A DNA stretch of 10,792 bases from Pseudomonadota bacterium (lineage in GTDB: Bacteria; Desulfobacterota; Anaeroferrophillalia; Anaeroferrophillales; Anaeroferrophillaceae). The stretch spans positions 1 to 10,792 of the forward strand of contig DQWO01000084.1 in the NCBI GenBank assembly GCA_011042595.1. The letters run 5' to 3'. Positions 1 to 6,729 of the stretch are shown piece by piece. Below the pieces are notes generated by a model. The model worked only from the letters and a program-made list of their open reading frames with translations. It did not search any database and was not told the DNA's origin. Position numbers and translations under genes: made by a program. Position 1 is the stretch's first letter. Every line of letters begins with the position of its first letter.

Positions 1-319
1 ATTCTGCGTAGAGATTGAGTCCCAGCCCCTGGGGCATGAATCCGATCCGCCCTTTGACCTTCTCCGCCGCCGCTTCGGAATCTATCCTGATGCCGAACAC
101 CTGTACATCCCCGCCCTCGAAAGAGAGGACGCCGGCGATGGCCTTCATCAGGGAGCTCTTGCCGGCGCCATCCGGACCGATCAGGCCATAGATCTCACCG
201 GGCTGAATGCTCAGATCCACGCCATCTACCGCCACATGCTTGCGATAGCGTTTGTGAAAAGCTTGCACCACAACAACCGGAGCCGTTGCCGTTTTCGCTA
301 CCAGCGCGGCTTGGCCCAT
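1..319 (-). CDS. ABC-type efflux ATPase, N-terminal part (YbhF-like), runs off the left edge
   Basis: This is the nucleotide-binding subunit of an ABC-2-type exporter; it hydrolyses ATP at the inner face of the inner membrane to drive efflux. Only the first 106 residues are present. They show a Walker A loop GPDGAGKSS at residues 48-56 and a Q-loop (FMPQGLGL, Gln97). The GPDGAGK variant with an MPQ Q-loop is common in YbhF-type drug exporters. The signature motif, Walker B and H-loop lie outside the window, so I cannot tell whether this is a single ATPase or a YbhF-like double one. The ATG at 319 is supported by AGGAGG with 7-nt spacing. The gene overlaps the end of the adaptor gene by 22 nt, so the two are probably translationally coupled. 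A permease gene is expected beyond the left edge. The substrate is unknown. Confidence 0.93.
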   Translation of the reverse strand, partial: MGQAALVAKTATAPVVVVQAFHKRYRKHVAVDGVDLSIQPGEIYGLIGPDGAGKSSLMKAIAGVLSFEGGDVQVFGIRIDSEAAAEKVKGRIGFMPQGLGLNLYAE

Positions 320-1407
320 GGCGCATCCTCCTGCCAGCGAATGACCGCGTCCGCCGGCAGACCCGGGGTTAAACGATGCTTCGGGTTTGCATCAAGGTAG
401 AGTTTAACCGCATAAATTAATTTGACCCGTTCATCCGGGGTCTGAACCTCTTTGGGCGTAAATTCTGCCGTGGAAGAGATATAACGCACCGTGGCGGGAA
501 AAGGGGTATCCGGAAAGGCATCAGTATAGATTTGGGCCGGCAGCCCCAGCCTCACCTTACCGATCTGTTTTTCCGGCACATAACACTTGAGATAAAGACG
601 ATCCAGATCGACGATATCGTACAAGGGACTGCCGGCCACGATCACCTCGCCGGTATCCACTATCCGGGTAGTGATCATTCCGGTTGCCGGGGCAGAGATG
701 GTAAGATCGTCCAGCACGCTTTGCGCCTCGGCCAGGGTAGCCTGCGCCTGTTGCAACTGCGCCTCGAGGGCGGATACCCGGCTTGTCCTGGTCTTGATCC
801 GCTCCCAACCCAATTCAGCTCCGGCCAACTGCTTTTTAGCCTGGGTCAATGCCGCCTGAGCTACCGCATGGTCTTCTCGGGCGACCCGGAGTGCAAGATT
901 TGTATGTTCCTTTTGTTGCCTGGATGTGGCACCCGTCTTGAACAATTCGCTGTAACGCCGGGCATCCCGGTCAGCCTGTTCCAATTTTACCCTGGTTGCC
1001 CCCAGAACCGCTTTGGCGTGGACAACCCCCGCCCCGGCGGTGGCTATTTCCAGCGGAACTGATTCCTTTAACGTGGACAGGTCGGTTCGGGCCGCCTTGA
1101 GCTGTGCATTGAAAGCCTTGACTGCGGCTTGGGCCTGTTCAACTTTGGCTCGTATCTGGTCATCATCCAGTTCAAGCAAAACCTGTCCTTTTATTACCTC
1201 ATCACCTTCACGAGCTAACAAAGTGATAATTTTACCAGATACCTTGCTGGCTACCGTATAATGATCGCCCTCGATGCGACCGTTGGCCTGAATGAGTCCT
1301 TCAGGCAGTGGCTTCTGCCGACCCCAGAACCACCAGGCGGTGACTGCTGATCCGGCTAACACGATCACCAGCAAGATAGCAAGATTTCTTTGCATTTTCT
1401 TTTTCAT
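298..1407 (-). CDS. HlyD-family periplasmic adaptor (membrane fusion protein), YbhG-like
   Basis: This 369-residue protein would bridge an inner-membrane ABC exporter to an outer-membrane factor. A short positive N-terminus (MKKKMQRN) precedes one membrane helix at about 9-28. A first half-lipoyl segment follows at about 40-80 (VASKVSGKI, then REGDEVIKGQ), then a long alpha-helical hairpin at about 82-235, the second half-lipoyl strand at about 236-265 (SAPATGMITTRIVDTGEV), and a beta-barrel/membrane-proximal part to the end (STAEFTPKEVQTPDERVKL at 312-330). That last motif is typical of adaptors paired with ABC-2 exporters. The frame is open upstream to 1482, but the ATG at 1407 is chosen because AAGGAG sits 8 nt before it and the membrane anchor starts directly after. 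The stop of the kinase gene lies 22 nt upstream, and the ATPase start lies inside the 3' end of this gene. Exporter membership is secure; the substrate is unknown. Confidence 0.95.
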   Translation of the reverse strand: MKKKMQRNLAILLVIVLAGSAVTAWWFWGRQKPLPEGLIQANGRIEGDHYTVASKVSGKIITLLAREGDEVIKGQVLLELDDDQIRAKVEQAQAAVKAFNAQLKAARTDLSTLKESVPLEIATAGAGVVHAKAVLGATRVKLEQADRDARRYSELFKTGATSRQQKEHTNLALRVAREDHAVAQAALTQAKKQLAGAELGWERIKTRTSRVSALEAQLQQAQATLAEAQSVLDDLTISAPATGMITTRIVDTGEVIVAGSPLYDIVDLDRLYLKCYVPEKQIGKVRLGLPAQIYTDAFPDTPFPATVRYISSTAEFTPKEVQTPDERVKLIYAVKLYLDANPKHRLTPGLPADAVIRWQEDAPWAKPRW

Positions 1408-1429
1408 AGAGTCAACTCCTTGTCTTTCA

Positions 1430-3124
1430 TCATTGCGAATTTCGTCCGCTACGCCAGATGGAGATAAGCAGCCAGATCCCACCTATTGCTGCGCCAATAA
1501 ATCCCAGCAGACCGAATAACGGCAACCCCAACAGTACGGGACCACGCCCTACAGTCATAACAATGGATGAACCGATAATCAGAGCGGCGATGACAACACC
1601 CATGGTCAGACGACTGGAGGCACGATCCAGTTGATCTCCAAAATGCTGCAATCGTGTTACATCCACATGCACTTGCAATCTTCCACTCCGGGCTGAACGC
1701 AAGAGTTGACGCAGGTCTTTGGGCAATCCGGTCAAGATATCAAGACCACTGGCAAGCGTCTGCCATCCCTTCCTGGCAAGGACATCAGGGGCGTAACGGG
1801 CCAACAGTGACCGGCGCAGGAAAGGGGATGCCTCGGTTACCAGGTCAAAATCCGGATCAAGTTGACACCCCATCCCTTCCAGGGTAATCACCGCTTTGGT
1901 CAGCAAGGTTAAATCCGGTGGCAAAGCAAGCTGATGGTCGCGGAGCAGGGCTGCCAGATCAGTCAACATGGCACCCAGATTAAGTTCCCGCAAGGGAACA
2001 CCATGATATTGATCAACAAATTCACCAATTTCTAATTTCAGACTTTCCATCTCGACTTCAACATCTCCAGCCCAGTCGAGCAATACCTCAACAACGCTGC
2101 TGGGTTCCCTCTCCACCAACCCATGGAGCAGATCCACAACCTGAACGCGACGATCGGGAGATAAGCGACCGACCATGCCAAAATCAATAAAGGCGATACG
2201 ATTTTCCGGCAGGTAAAAAACATTGCCCGGGTGGGGGTCGGCATGGAAAAACCCATCCTCCAGAATCATCTTCAAAATTGCCTGAGCACCACGCCGGGCG
2301 ATAATTTTTCGGTCCAGACCGGCCTGATCGATAGCTGCAAGATCACGACCGGGGATACCGCTGATCAACTCCTGCACATTCATCCGTTCGCCAGTCCATG
2401 TCCAATAAACCTTAGGGATGACAATTTCAGGATGGGCAGTAAAATTACGGGAAATCCGTTCCGCATTACGGCATTCCGCGGCCAGGTCCAGTTCACGTCG
2501 CATGGACAGAGTAAATTGACGCACCACCTCTTGCGGTCTGAACCGGGCCATCTCCGGGGATTCCGCCTCGATAATTTTTGCCAGGCGCTGCAAGAGCCGC
2601 AAATCGGCTTCCACAATCGGCCGAATACCGGGACGCCGCACCTTAACAATAACCTCCTCTCCATCCTGTAGACGGGCACGGTGGACCTGGGCGATGGAAG
2701 CGGCGGCCAGCGGTTCAGGAATCAGTTCGGCAAAAACCTCTTCCGGTACTGCACCCAGATCTTCCTGTAACTGCTCTCTTATTTGTGCGAAAGGTACTGC
2801 CGGCGCTCGATCCTGCAACTTCTCAAATTCAGCAATCCACTCCGGAGAAAAGAGATCGACACGGGTAGCAAGAATCTGGCCCATTTTGACAAAGGTCGGC
2901 CCCATTTCCTCCAAAGCACCACGCATTCTCGCGGGTGGCTCCAACCGTGCCAGTTCACCGATTTCTTTCCAATGCAGCACTTTGCCGGCGCGCTCCAGAG
3001 TAGCAGCCATTCCCAGCCGGCGCACCATATCGCTGAAACCATAGCGAATGAGGACCGAAGCAATATCATGGATTCGTCCCAGATCACGAGCTGCATTCAG
3101 AGTTTCCCAAAAAATGGAGGGCAT
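1430..3124 (-). CDS. UbiB/ABC1/Coq8-family atypical kinase-like protein
   Basis: This 564-residue protein has the protein-kinase-like fold of the UbiB family, whose members support ubiquinone synthesis or lipid homeostasis and act mainly as ATPases. Diagnostic motifs are present in order: KMGQ at 80-83 (the family KxGQ motif), the alanine-rich nucleotide loop LAAASIAQVH at 139-148, the lysine of VIVKVRRPG (Lys161), ELD at 211-213 (family ExD), the catalytic-loop equivalent HADPHPGN at 294-301, and DFG at 314-316. Two membrane helices at about 507-525 and 530-555 end the protein, as in bacterial UbiB. No active-site residue looks lost. The ATG at 3124 has AGGAAGGA before it and begins 2 bp after the phospholipase stop, so translation is probably coupled. 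No ubiquinone or menaquinone genes are in the window, and the neighbours are a lipase and an exporter. I therefore leave the symbol blank, as a lipid-related role is as likely as quinone synthesis. Confidence 0.95.
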   Translation of the reverse strand: MPSIFWETLNAARDLGRIHDIASVLIRYGFSDMVRRLGMAATLERAGKVLHWKEIGELARLEPPARMRGALEEMGPTFVKMGQILATRVDLFSPEWIAEFEKLQDRAPAVPFAQIREQLQEDLGAVPEEVFAELIPEPLAAASIAQVHRARLQDGEEVIVKVRRPGIRPIVEADLRLLQRLAKIIEAESPEMARFRPQEVVRQFTLSMRRELDLAAECRNAERISRNFTAHPEIVIPKVYWTWTGERMNVQELISGIPGRDLAAIDQAGLDRKIIARRGAQAILKMILEDGFFHADPHPGNVFYLPENRIAFIDFGMVGRLSPDRRVQVVDLLHGLVEREPSSVVEVLLDWAGDVEVEMESLKLEIGEFVDQYHGVPLRELNLGAMLTDLAALLRDHQLALPPDLTLLTKAVITLEGMGCQLDPDFDLVTEASPFLRRSLLARYAPDVLARKGWQTLASGLDILTGLPKDLRQLLRSARSGRLQVHVDVTRLQHFGDQLDRASSRLTMGVVIAALIIGSSIVMTVGRGPVLLGLPLFGLLGFIGAAIGGIWLLISIWRSGRNSQ

Positions 3125-3126
3125 AA

Positions 3127-4158
3127 CTATTCCTTCCTGTTACTTGTGGTTTTCTTCGGCGTCTCGGCTATTCCTCCAAGGAAACCGGCGGCAGTCTGGG
3201 ACAAAGTAGAGAGCTTTTTGACTGTACTTCTATGCCCAATTTCTATGATTTCTTTGGCATGGCCAAAATCCAGAAAACGGATATGTCCCAGCGGTGGTTG
3301 AATAAGGATATCCGGCCGGTCAAGGCCGAGGCGCGTTTGCGTAATCCTGGCCTCCATAATATTGATCGAGGAAAGCAATACTTCAAAAATACTGGGCAGC
3401 GGTTCAGGGGAAAGCCAACGTTTGAATTGTGCCGACCCCGGGGCCTCGCGGGAGAGAAGTTTATCCTTGAGTTCCTGCATCAACTGATGATACTCACCCA
3501 TCCAACGTGAAAAAATACCGGGTAACCGTTTGTCCGTGCTGTTTGGCAGGAGCATCGGCTTAAAGTTCTTGCCGGCGATAATGTCGTGGTTGAGATCGAC
3601 CGCGATTACAATATCGGCACCCATGGAACGAGCCACGCTCACCGGTACCGGGTTGGTAAGGCCGCCGTCCACCAGGGTGCGCCCGTTGCTGCGCACCGGC
3701 GTGAAGATCCCGGGCACCGAGATACTGGCGCGCACTGCTTCAATCACGTCACCAGTACGGATAATCACTTCCTCACCGCTGAGAATATCCGTCGCCACAG
3801 CGGCAAAAAACTTTGGCAACTTCTCAATGGTATGGGTATGAATATGGGTACGCACCAATTCACTGACCTTGGCTCCATCGATCAGACCTGACTTGGGAAA
3901 AACAACGTCGAAAAAGGAAACTGTTTTTTTCCAGTCAAAGGCCTGGAAAGTCGTTTCCAGCTCATCCAGTTTTCCAGCAGCATAAATCGCCCCGATCAGG
4001 GCGCCGATGCTGGTGCCGGCAATAATATCCACCTTGATACCAACCTCTACTAATGCCCGGATAACACCAAAATGAGCCAACCCGCGTGCCGAACCGCTAC
4101 CCAGAGCAATACCGATTCGTGCATCAGCACGATTAAATGGTGTCGAATCTTCTGTCAT
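3127..4158 (-). CDS. Patatin-like phospholipase (RssA/YchK-like)
   Basis: A serine acyl-hydrolase of the patatin family, expected to cleave acyl chains from phospholipids or other acyl esters. Numbered from the ATG at 4158 (343 residues), the glycine-rich oxyanion-hole motif GSGSARG is at 20-26. The nucleophile elbow GTSIG at 48-52 puts the catalytic serine at 50, and the dyad aspartate is in DGG at 164-166. All catalytic parts are intact. No signal peptide is visible, so the enzyme is probably cytoplasmic or peripheral to the inner membrane. The tail contains FLDFGHAKEIIEIG, usual in RssA-type bacterial patatins, followed by a basic, Ser/Thr-rich C-terminus of about 30 residues. A GTG at 4167 in the same frame is possible, but AGGGTGA is well placed for the ATG at 4158. 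The gene opens the operon with the kinase, adaptor and ATPase genes and lies directly after a strong terminator. I found no convincing promoter in the 86 bp between them. Confidence 0.95.
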   Translation of the reverse strand: MTEDSTPFNRADARIGIALGSGSARGLAHFGVIRALVEVGIKVDIIAGTSIGALIGAIYAAGKLDELETTFQAFDWKKTVSFFDVVFPKSGLIDGAKVSELVRTHIHTHTIEKLPKFFAAVATDILSGEEVIIRTGDVIEAVRASISVPGIFTPVRSNGRTLVDGGLTNPVPVSVARSMGADIVIAVDLNHDIIAGKNFKPMLLPNSTDKRLPGIFSRWMGEYHQLMQELKDKLLSREAPGSAQFKRWLSPEPLPSIFEVLLSSINIMEARITQTRLGLDRPDILIQPPLGHIRFLDFGHAKEIIEIGHRSTVKKLSTLSQTAAGFLGGIAETPKKTTSNRKE

Positions 4159-4244
4159 TGTTTTCACCCTGGAATTCCAGATGGTTGATTTCCAATGATT
4201 TTCATGGGTATTTATTTGACCTCAGTTTGGTCCTCGTTGATCCA

Positions 4245-4285
4245 AAAAATGCCGACGAAGATCTTCAGTCCCCGTCGGCATTTTT
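4245..4285 (-). terminator. Intrinsic terminator after the coiled-coil gene pair
   Basis: A 13-bp perfect stem is formed by 4245-4257 and 4273-4285, with a GC-rich core (TGCCGACG) and a 15-nt loop. On the minus strand the hairpin is followed by a run of T residues, the pattern of a Rho-independent terminator. It sits 10 bp past the stop codon of the exported coiled-coil gene. The A-run on one side and T-run on the other make it potentially bidirectional, though no plus-strand gene needs it. It separates the coiled-coil transcription unit from the phospholipase operon. Confidence 0.88.
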
Positions 4286-4294
4286 GCTATAAGT

Positions 4295-5377
4295 TTATTT
4301 GCCTGGTTTTTCATCCTTAAACATTGCTGACGCACGTGCCAACAGATCCTTGAGCTTGGCACGTGCCTGCTTGTCTTTACGTGCCACGGCTTGTTTTGCT
4401 GCATCAATCTGCGCCGACATCTCTGTAAGTTCCTTGTTCCAACGCTGTGAAGTCCGTGATTTCAGGCTATTGTACCAGGCCTTGGATTCATCCAGATAGG
4501 TGGTAGCCTGTTTCCCGGTAGCATCGGCTTTCGCGGCCAGGCTGGCTTTCAGCAAGGCGGCCTTTGCTTCCAGTTGCCTATAGCGCTTCTGTAGCAGTTT
4601 TGCTTCCGCACTTTCCTCGGCCGTCTTTCCGTAAGCTTGAATGCGTTCTTCCATGGACATCACCAAAGCACTGATACGGGATTTGGCCTTATCAGATCCT
4701 TCACGAACGGTCTGCAGCGCGGACTGAACCTGGCCCTGCAATTGAGTTATTTTCTCAGCCGTTATCTTGCCGGCTCTATCCTTTGCCTGCTGCAGATAGT
4801 GATCAACATCCTGCAAAGCCTGTTTCGCCTTCTCTGGAGATTTATCAATTTCCAAGGCTATCCGGGCATTCAGTGCCGCTGCCTTGGCCTGTGCCAAGGC
4901 ATAACGGGTGCTCATCTCATCTTTGAGGGCTGCTCCCCTGGTCTGGACCTGAGCCAGGGCGGCATTCAGGGCCGACTCACTGCGGTCTGCTATGATGTGC
5001 AATTTATCCTCAGCTTTCTGGCCCTTTTCCTGTAGCAGCTTCCTGGCCTGTTCAACCTGCAGTTTCAACTCCGCTATACGGGCTCGTGTTACCTGGTCTG
5101 CAGAGCGCATAGCTTCATCCAGATTAGTACGGGCCTCATCCAGCGAATACAGTGCCGCTGTCTTGTTCCGCTCCAACCAAAGCTCGGTACGAGCTTTGAG
5201 CATTGATACTTTGGCCCTGGCCAATGCAACCTGGGTTTTCAGCGCTTCGTGCCAACCCTGTTCGGCATTTTCCTGGGTGGTTTGAGCTCCGGATTCAGGG
5301 GCAGCCAGAACCTGTACAGCAGGCAGGCCCACACCCAGGATAAGTATAAGAATAGTTGCAATGATTATCTTATTCAT
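4295..5377 (-). CDS. Exported alpha-helical coiled-coil protein with three internal repeats
   Basis: I do not recognise a named family. The 360-residue product starts with a classical signal peptide: MNK, a hydrophobic run to about residue 22, then VLA/APES with likely cleavage near 25-26. This points to the periplasm. The rest is almost wholly helical and rich in Ala, Lys, Gln, Glu and Leu, with no cysteine. Three 74-residue copies (53-126, 162-235, 269-342) align without gaps, separated by spacers of 35 and 33 residues. Copies 1 and 2 are 21/74 identical and copies 2 and 3 are 18/74 by hand count; each opens with an AxAKxxxLxA-type pattern. The start ATG overlaps the stop of the preceding gene (ATGAATAA, 8 nt) and has AAGGA upstream, so the pair should be co-translated. 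A structural, membrane- or peptidoglycan-associated role is possible but unproven. Confidence 0.9.
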   Translation of the reverse strand: MNKIIIATILILILGVGLPAVQVLAAPESGAQTTQENAEQGWHEALKTQVALARAKVSMLKARTELWLERNKTAALYSLDEARTNLDEAMRSADQVTRARIAELKLQVEQARKLLQEKGQKAEDKLHIIADRSESALNAALAQVQTRGAALKDEMSTRYALAQAKAAALNARIALEIDKSPEKAKQALQDVDHYLQQAKDRAGKITAEKITQLQGQVQSALQTVREGSDKAKSRISALVMSMEERIQAYGKTAEESAEAKLLQKRYRQLEAKAALLKASLAAKADATGKQATTYLDESKAWYNSLKSRTSQRWNKELTEMSAQIDAAKQAVARKDKQARAKLKDLLARASAMFKDEKPGK

Positions 5378-6545
5378 GATTTTTTTCCTTATTTATACCT
5401 TTTTTAAAGGATGTTTTTGCACCTGTCCACATGCCGGTAGCAGCACCCTTGGCCACGGCCAGCATCCGTTCACTCAATTCTTTCACCTCTTCTCCCAAAG
5501 CGTGAGCCGCCTTGCCGCTGACTTCTCCGGTTCTATGCACAGTTTCACTACCCAGTTCTTTTAGGCGCTCCGCTACCGTTTTAGAGGCCGCAAACGCCTT
5601 CTCGCGCAGGCTGGAACCGGCCTTTTTCGCATCGTCCGCCAACTCGTTTAAAATATTCCTGGCCGCTTCGCCGGAGCTATCGGCTACCTTATGCAATGTC
5701 TCGATAAACAAGTCACCAACTGCTTCCAGATCTTCCTTGGTCTGCTCCAGATCCCTGGCGGCAAATTCCTTTACGCCCCCACTCGCTTTGGCAATGTTTC
5801 CGCGGGTGAAATCTACGCTGTTTCCCAGTCCCTGACGGACACCCTCGGCAGCTGCACTCGCGGTCTCCTTGACCTTGACACCCAGCTCTTCGGCCGCTTC
5901 CACCGCCCCCGAAAGCACCGATTCGGACACCTTGCGCGCCCGCTCCGCGCTGAAGCGCGTTTCTTCCAAAGCCTTTGCAGTCGCGGCCCGGGTGATATCC
6001 ACCACCGTTTCTTCTATATTCGATCCGGTATCAATTGCCTTGCGAACCGCCGCTTTAACCGTATCCCGGGTGAGGCCGAGCAGCTCCGCACTCTTGAGCT
6101 TGGCATCGGTCAGTGCGGTCTCGATGCCGTCTTTCACCTCTCCGGTGAAATTGCCGGCGGCGTCCTTGGCTCCATCCATTGCAGTACGCAGCCCTTCGGC
6201 CAGTTTTTCCTTCTCATTTTCCAATCGTTTCTTGGCCTGATTGAATTCCTCATAACTGGCATCCAACATTTTGGATTCGGCTTGTTTTACGCCGTCGACT
6301 GCACCGTGCAGTGCGGCAGAGATTTTTTCCTGACTGACCTCACCAGCCTCCACCAGCGACTGAACCGAAGTCGTTACCGCTTCTTTTGTAATTTCCCGCA
6401 GATCTTTTGTTCCTGACTTCAATTTTTCTGCAGTCTGTGAAACCCCTTTGCGGGTGATATCATACACCTGGCCTGCCGTCAGTTCACCGCTCTTCCTGGC
6501 TTTCTTAATGCTCACAATGAGTTGCTGCTTCATCTCCTGTAACAT
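5370..6545 (-). CDS. Cytoplasmic amphipathic alpha-helical (LEA/apolipoprotein-like) protein
   Basis: A 391-residue protein of low complexity with no signal peptide and no transmembrane segment. It is rich in Ala, Lys, Glu, Gly, Thr and Ser and poor in Pro, with no cysteine. Short recurring motifs such as TKEAVTTSVQSLVEAG (53-68) and TRDTVKAAVRKAIDTG (159-174) suggest repeated amphipathic helices. The pattern recalls late-embryogenesis-abundant proteins, apolipoproteins and phasins, which coat membranes or lipid surfaces, but this is resemblance in composition rather than proof of homology. The C-terminal part (about 361-383) is richer in Gly and basic residues and may be a surface-binding helix. 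The ATG at 6545 has GGAGG 9 nt upstream; the in-frame ATG at residue 5 has a purine-rich box abutting it and is less likely. It is the first gene of a two-gene unit with the exported helical protein and lies behind a promoter with a Crp-like box. Confidence 0.88.
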   Translation of the reverse strand: MLQEMKQQLIVSIKKARKSGELTAGQVYDITRKGVSQTAEKLKSGTKDLREITKEAVTTSVQSLVEAGEVSQEKISAALHGAVDGVKQAESKMLDASYEEFNQAKKRLENEKEKLAEGLRTAMDGAKDAAGNFTGEVKDGIETALTDAKLKSAELLGLTRDTVKAAVRKAIDTGSNIEETVVDITRAATAKALEETRFSAERARKVSESVLSGAVEAAEELGVKVKETASAAAEGVRQGLGNSVDFTRGNIAKASGGVKEFAARDLEQTKEDLEAVGDLFIETLHKVADSSGEAARNILNELADDAKKAGSSLREKAFAASKTVAERLKELGSETVHRTGEVSGKAAHALGEEVKELSERMLAVAKGAATGMWTGAKTSFKKGINKEKNHE

Positions 6546-6616
6546 GGCTGTTTACCTCCGTTTTGTTAATGGTTGTGTTTTTCACCCCCCGCAAGGGAAA
6601 CTGAATATCCCTCCCT

Positions 6617-6641
6617 GGAGATGATACTTGGAGATAATACT
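6617..6641 (-). repeat. Short tandem repeat covering the -10 region
   Basis: On the plus strand GGAGATGATACT (6617-6628) is followed, with a 13-bp period, by GGAGATAATACT (6630-6641), one mismatch in 12. The upstream copy (in the sense of transcription) supplies the TATTAT -10 box. The downstream copy holds a weaker TATCAT version, so the duplication may create a second start point. Confidence 0.6.
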
Positions 6642-6676
6642 CGGGACAAACACAGAACAATGTAACCCAGGTCACA
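6627..6676 (-). promoter_or_regulatory. Candidate class II Crp/Fnr-type activated promoter of the coiled-coil gene pair
   Basis: The plus strand at 6661-6676 reads TGTAACCCAGGTCACA, an inverted repeat (TGTAACC / GGTCACA, one mismatch) that differs at one position from the E. coli CRP consensus TGTGA-N6-TCACA. On the minus strand a TATTAT hexamer lies at 6639-6634, one mismatch from TATAAT. If it spans -12 to -7, transcription starts near 6627 and the palindrome is centred at -41.5, the standard class II activator position. No good -35 box lies at 17 bp, as expected when an activator replaces it. The gene for a Crp/Fnr-family protein ends 53 bp upstream on the same strand. The motif and spacing are seen; activation is inferred. 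Confidence 0.62.
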
Positions 6677-6729
6677 ATAAATAAAAAAAGAGAAGAAAGA
6701 TGTAGCCTATCTTGAGTGAGATCTCCAAT

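Noticed and set aside
1408..1482. An upstream extension of the HlyD-type adaptor by 25 residues.
   Set aside because: The extension overlaps the end of the kinase gene, has no adaptor-like sequence, and would bury the membrane anchor. AAGGAG points to the ATG at 1407.
4159..4167. GTG at 4167 as the start of the phospholipase.
   Set aside because: The ATG three codons downstream has AGGGTGA at good spacing, whereas the GTG has only a weak TGGA box. The difference is three residues and does not affect function.
4169..4180. A perfect 12-bp palindrome CTGGAATTCCAG just before the phospholipase start, considered as an operator.
   Set aside because: It overlaps the ribosome-binding region, contains no spacer, and has no linked regulator or second copy in the window. 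A palindrome of this length alone is weak evidence.
5691..6416. A 241-codon open frame on the plus strand.
   Set aside because: It is antisense to the helical-protein gene, whose biased codon use leaves the opposite strand open. It has no ribosome-binding site or recognisable domain.
6682..6713. A possible terminator after the Crp/Fnr gene: AAGAT/ATCTT hairpin then a T-rich stretch on the minus strand.
   Set aside because: The stem is only 5 A/T-rich base pairs with a 7-nt loop, and the T-run is about 7 nt away. It is too weak to call, although the pyrimidine-rich run is real.
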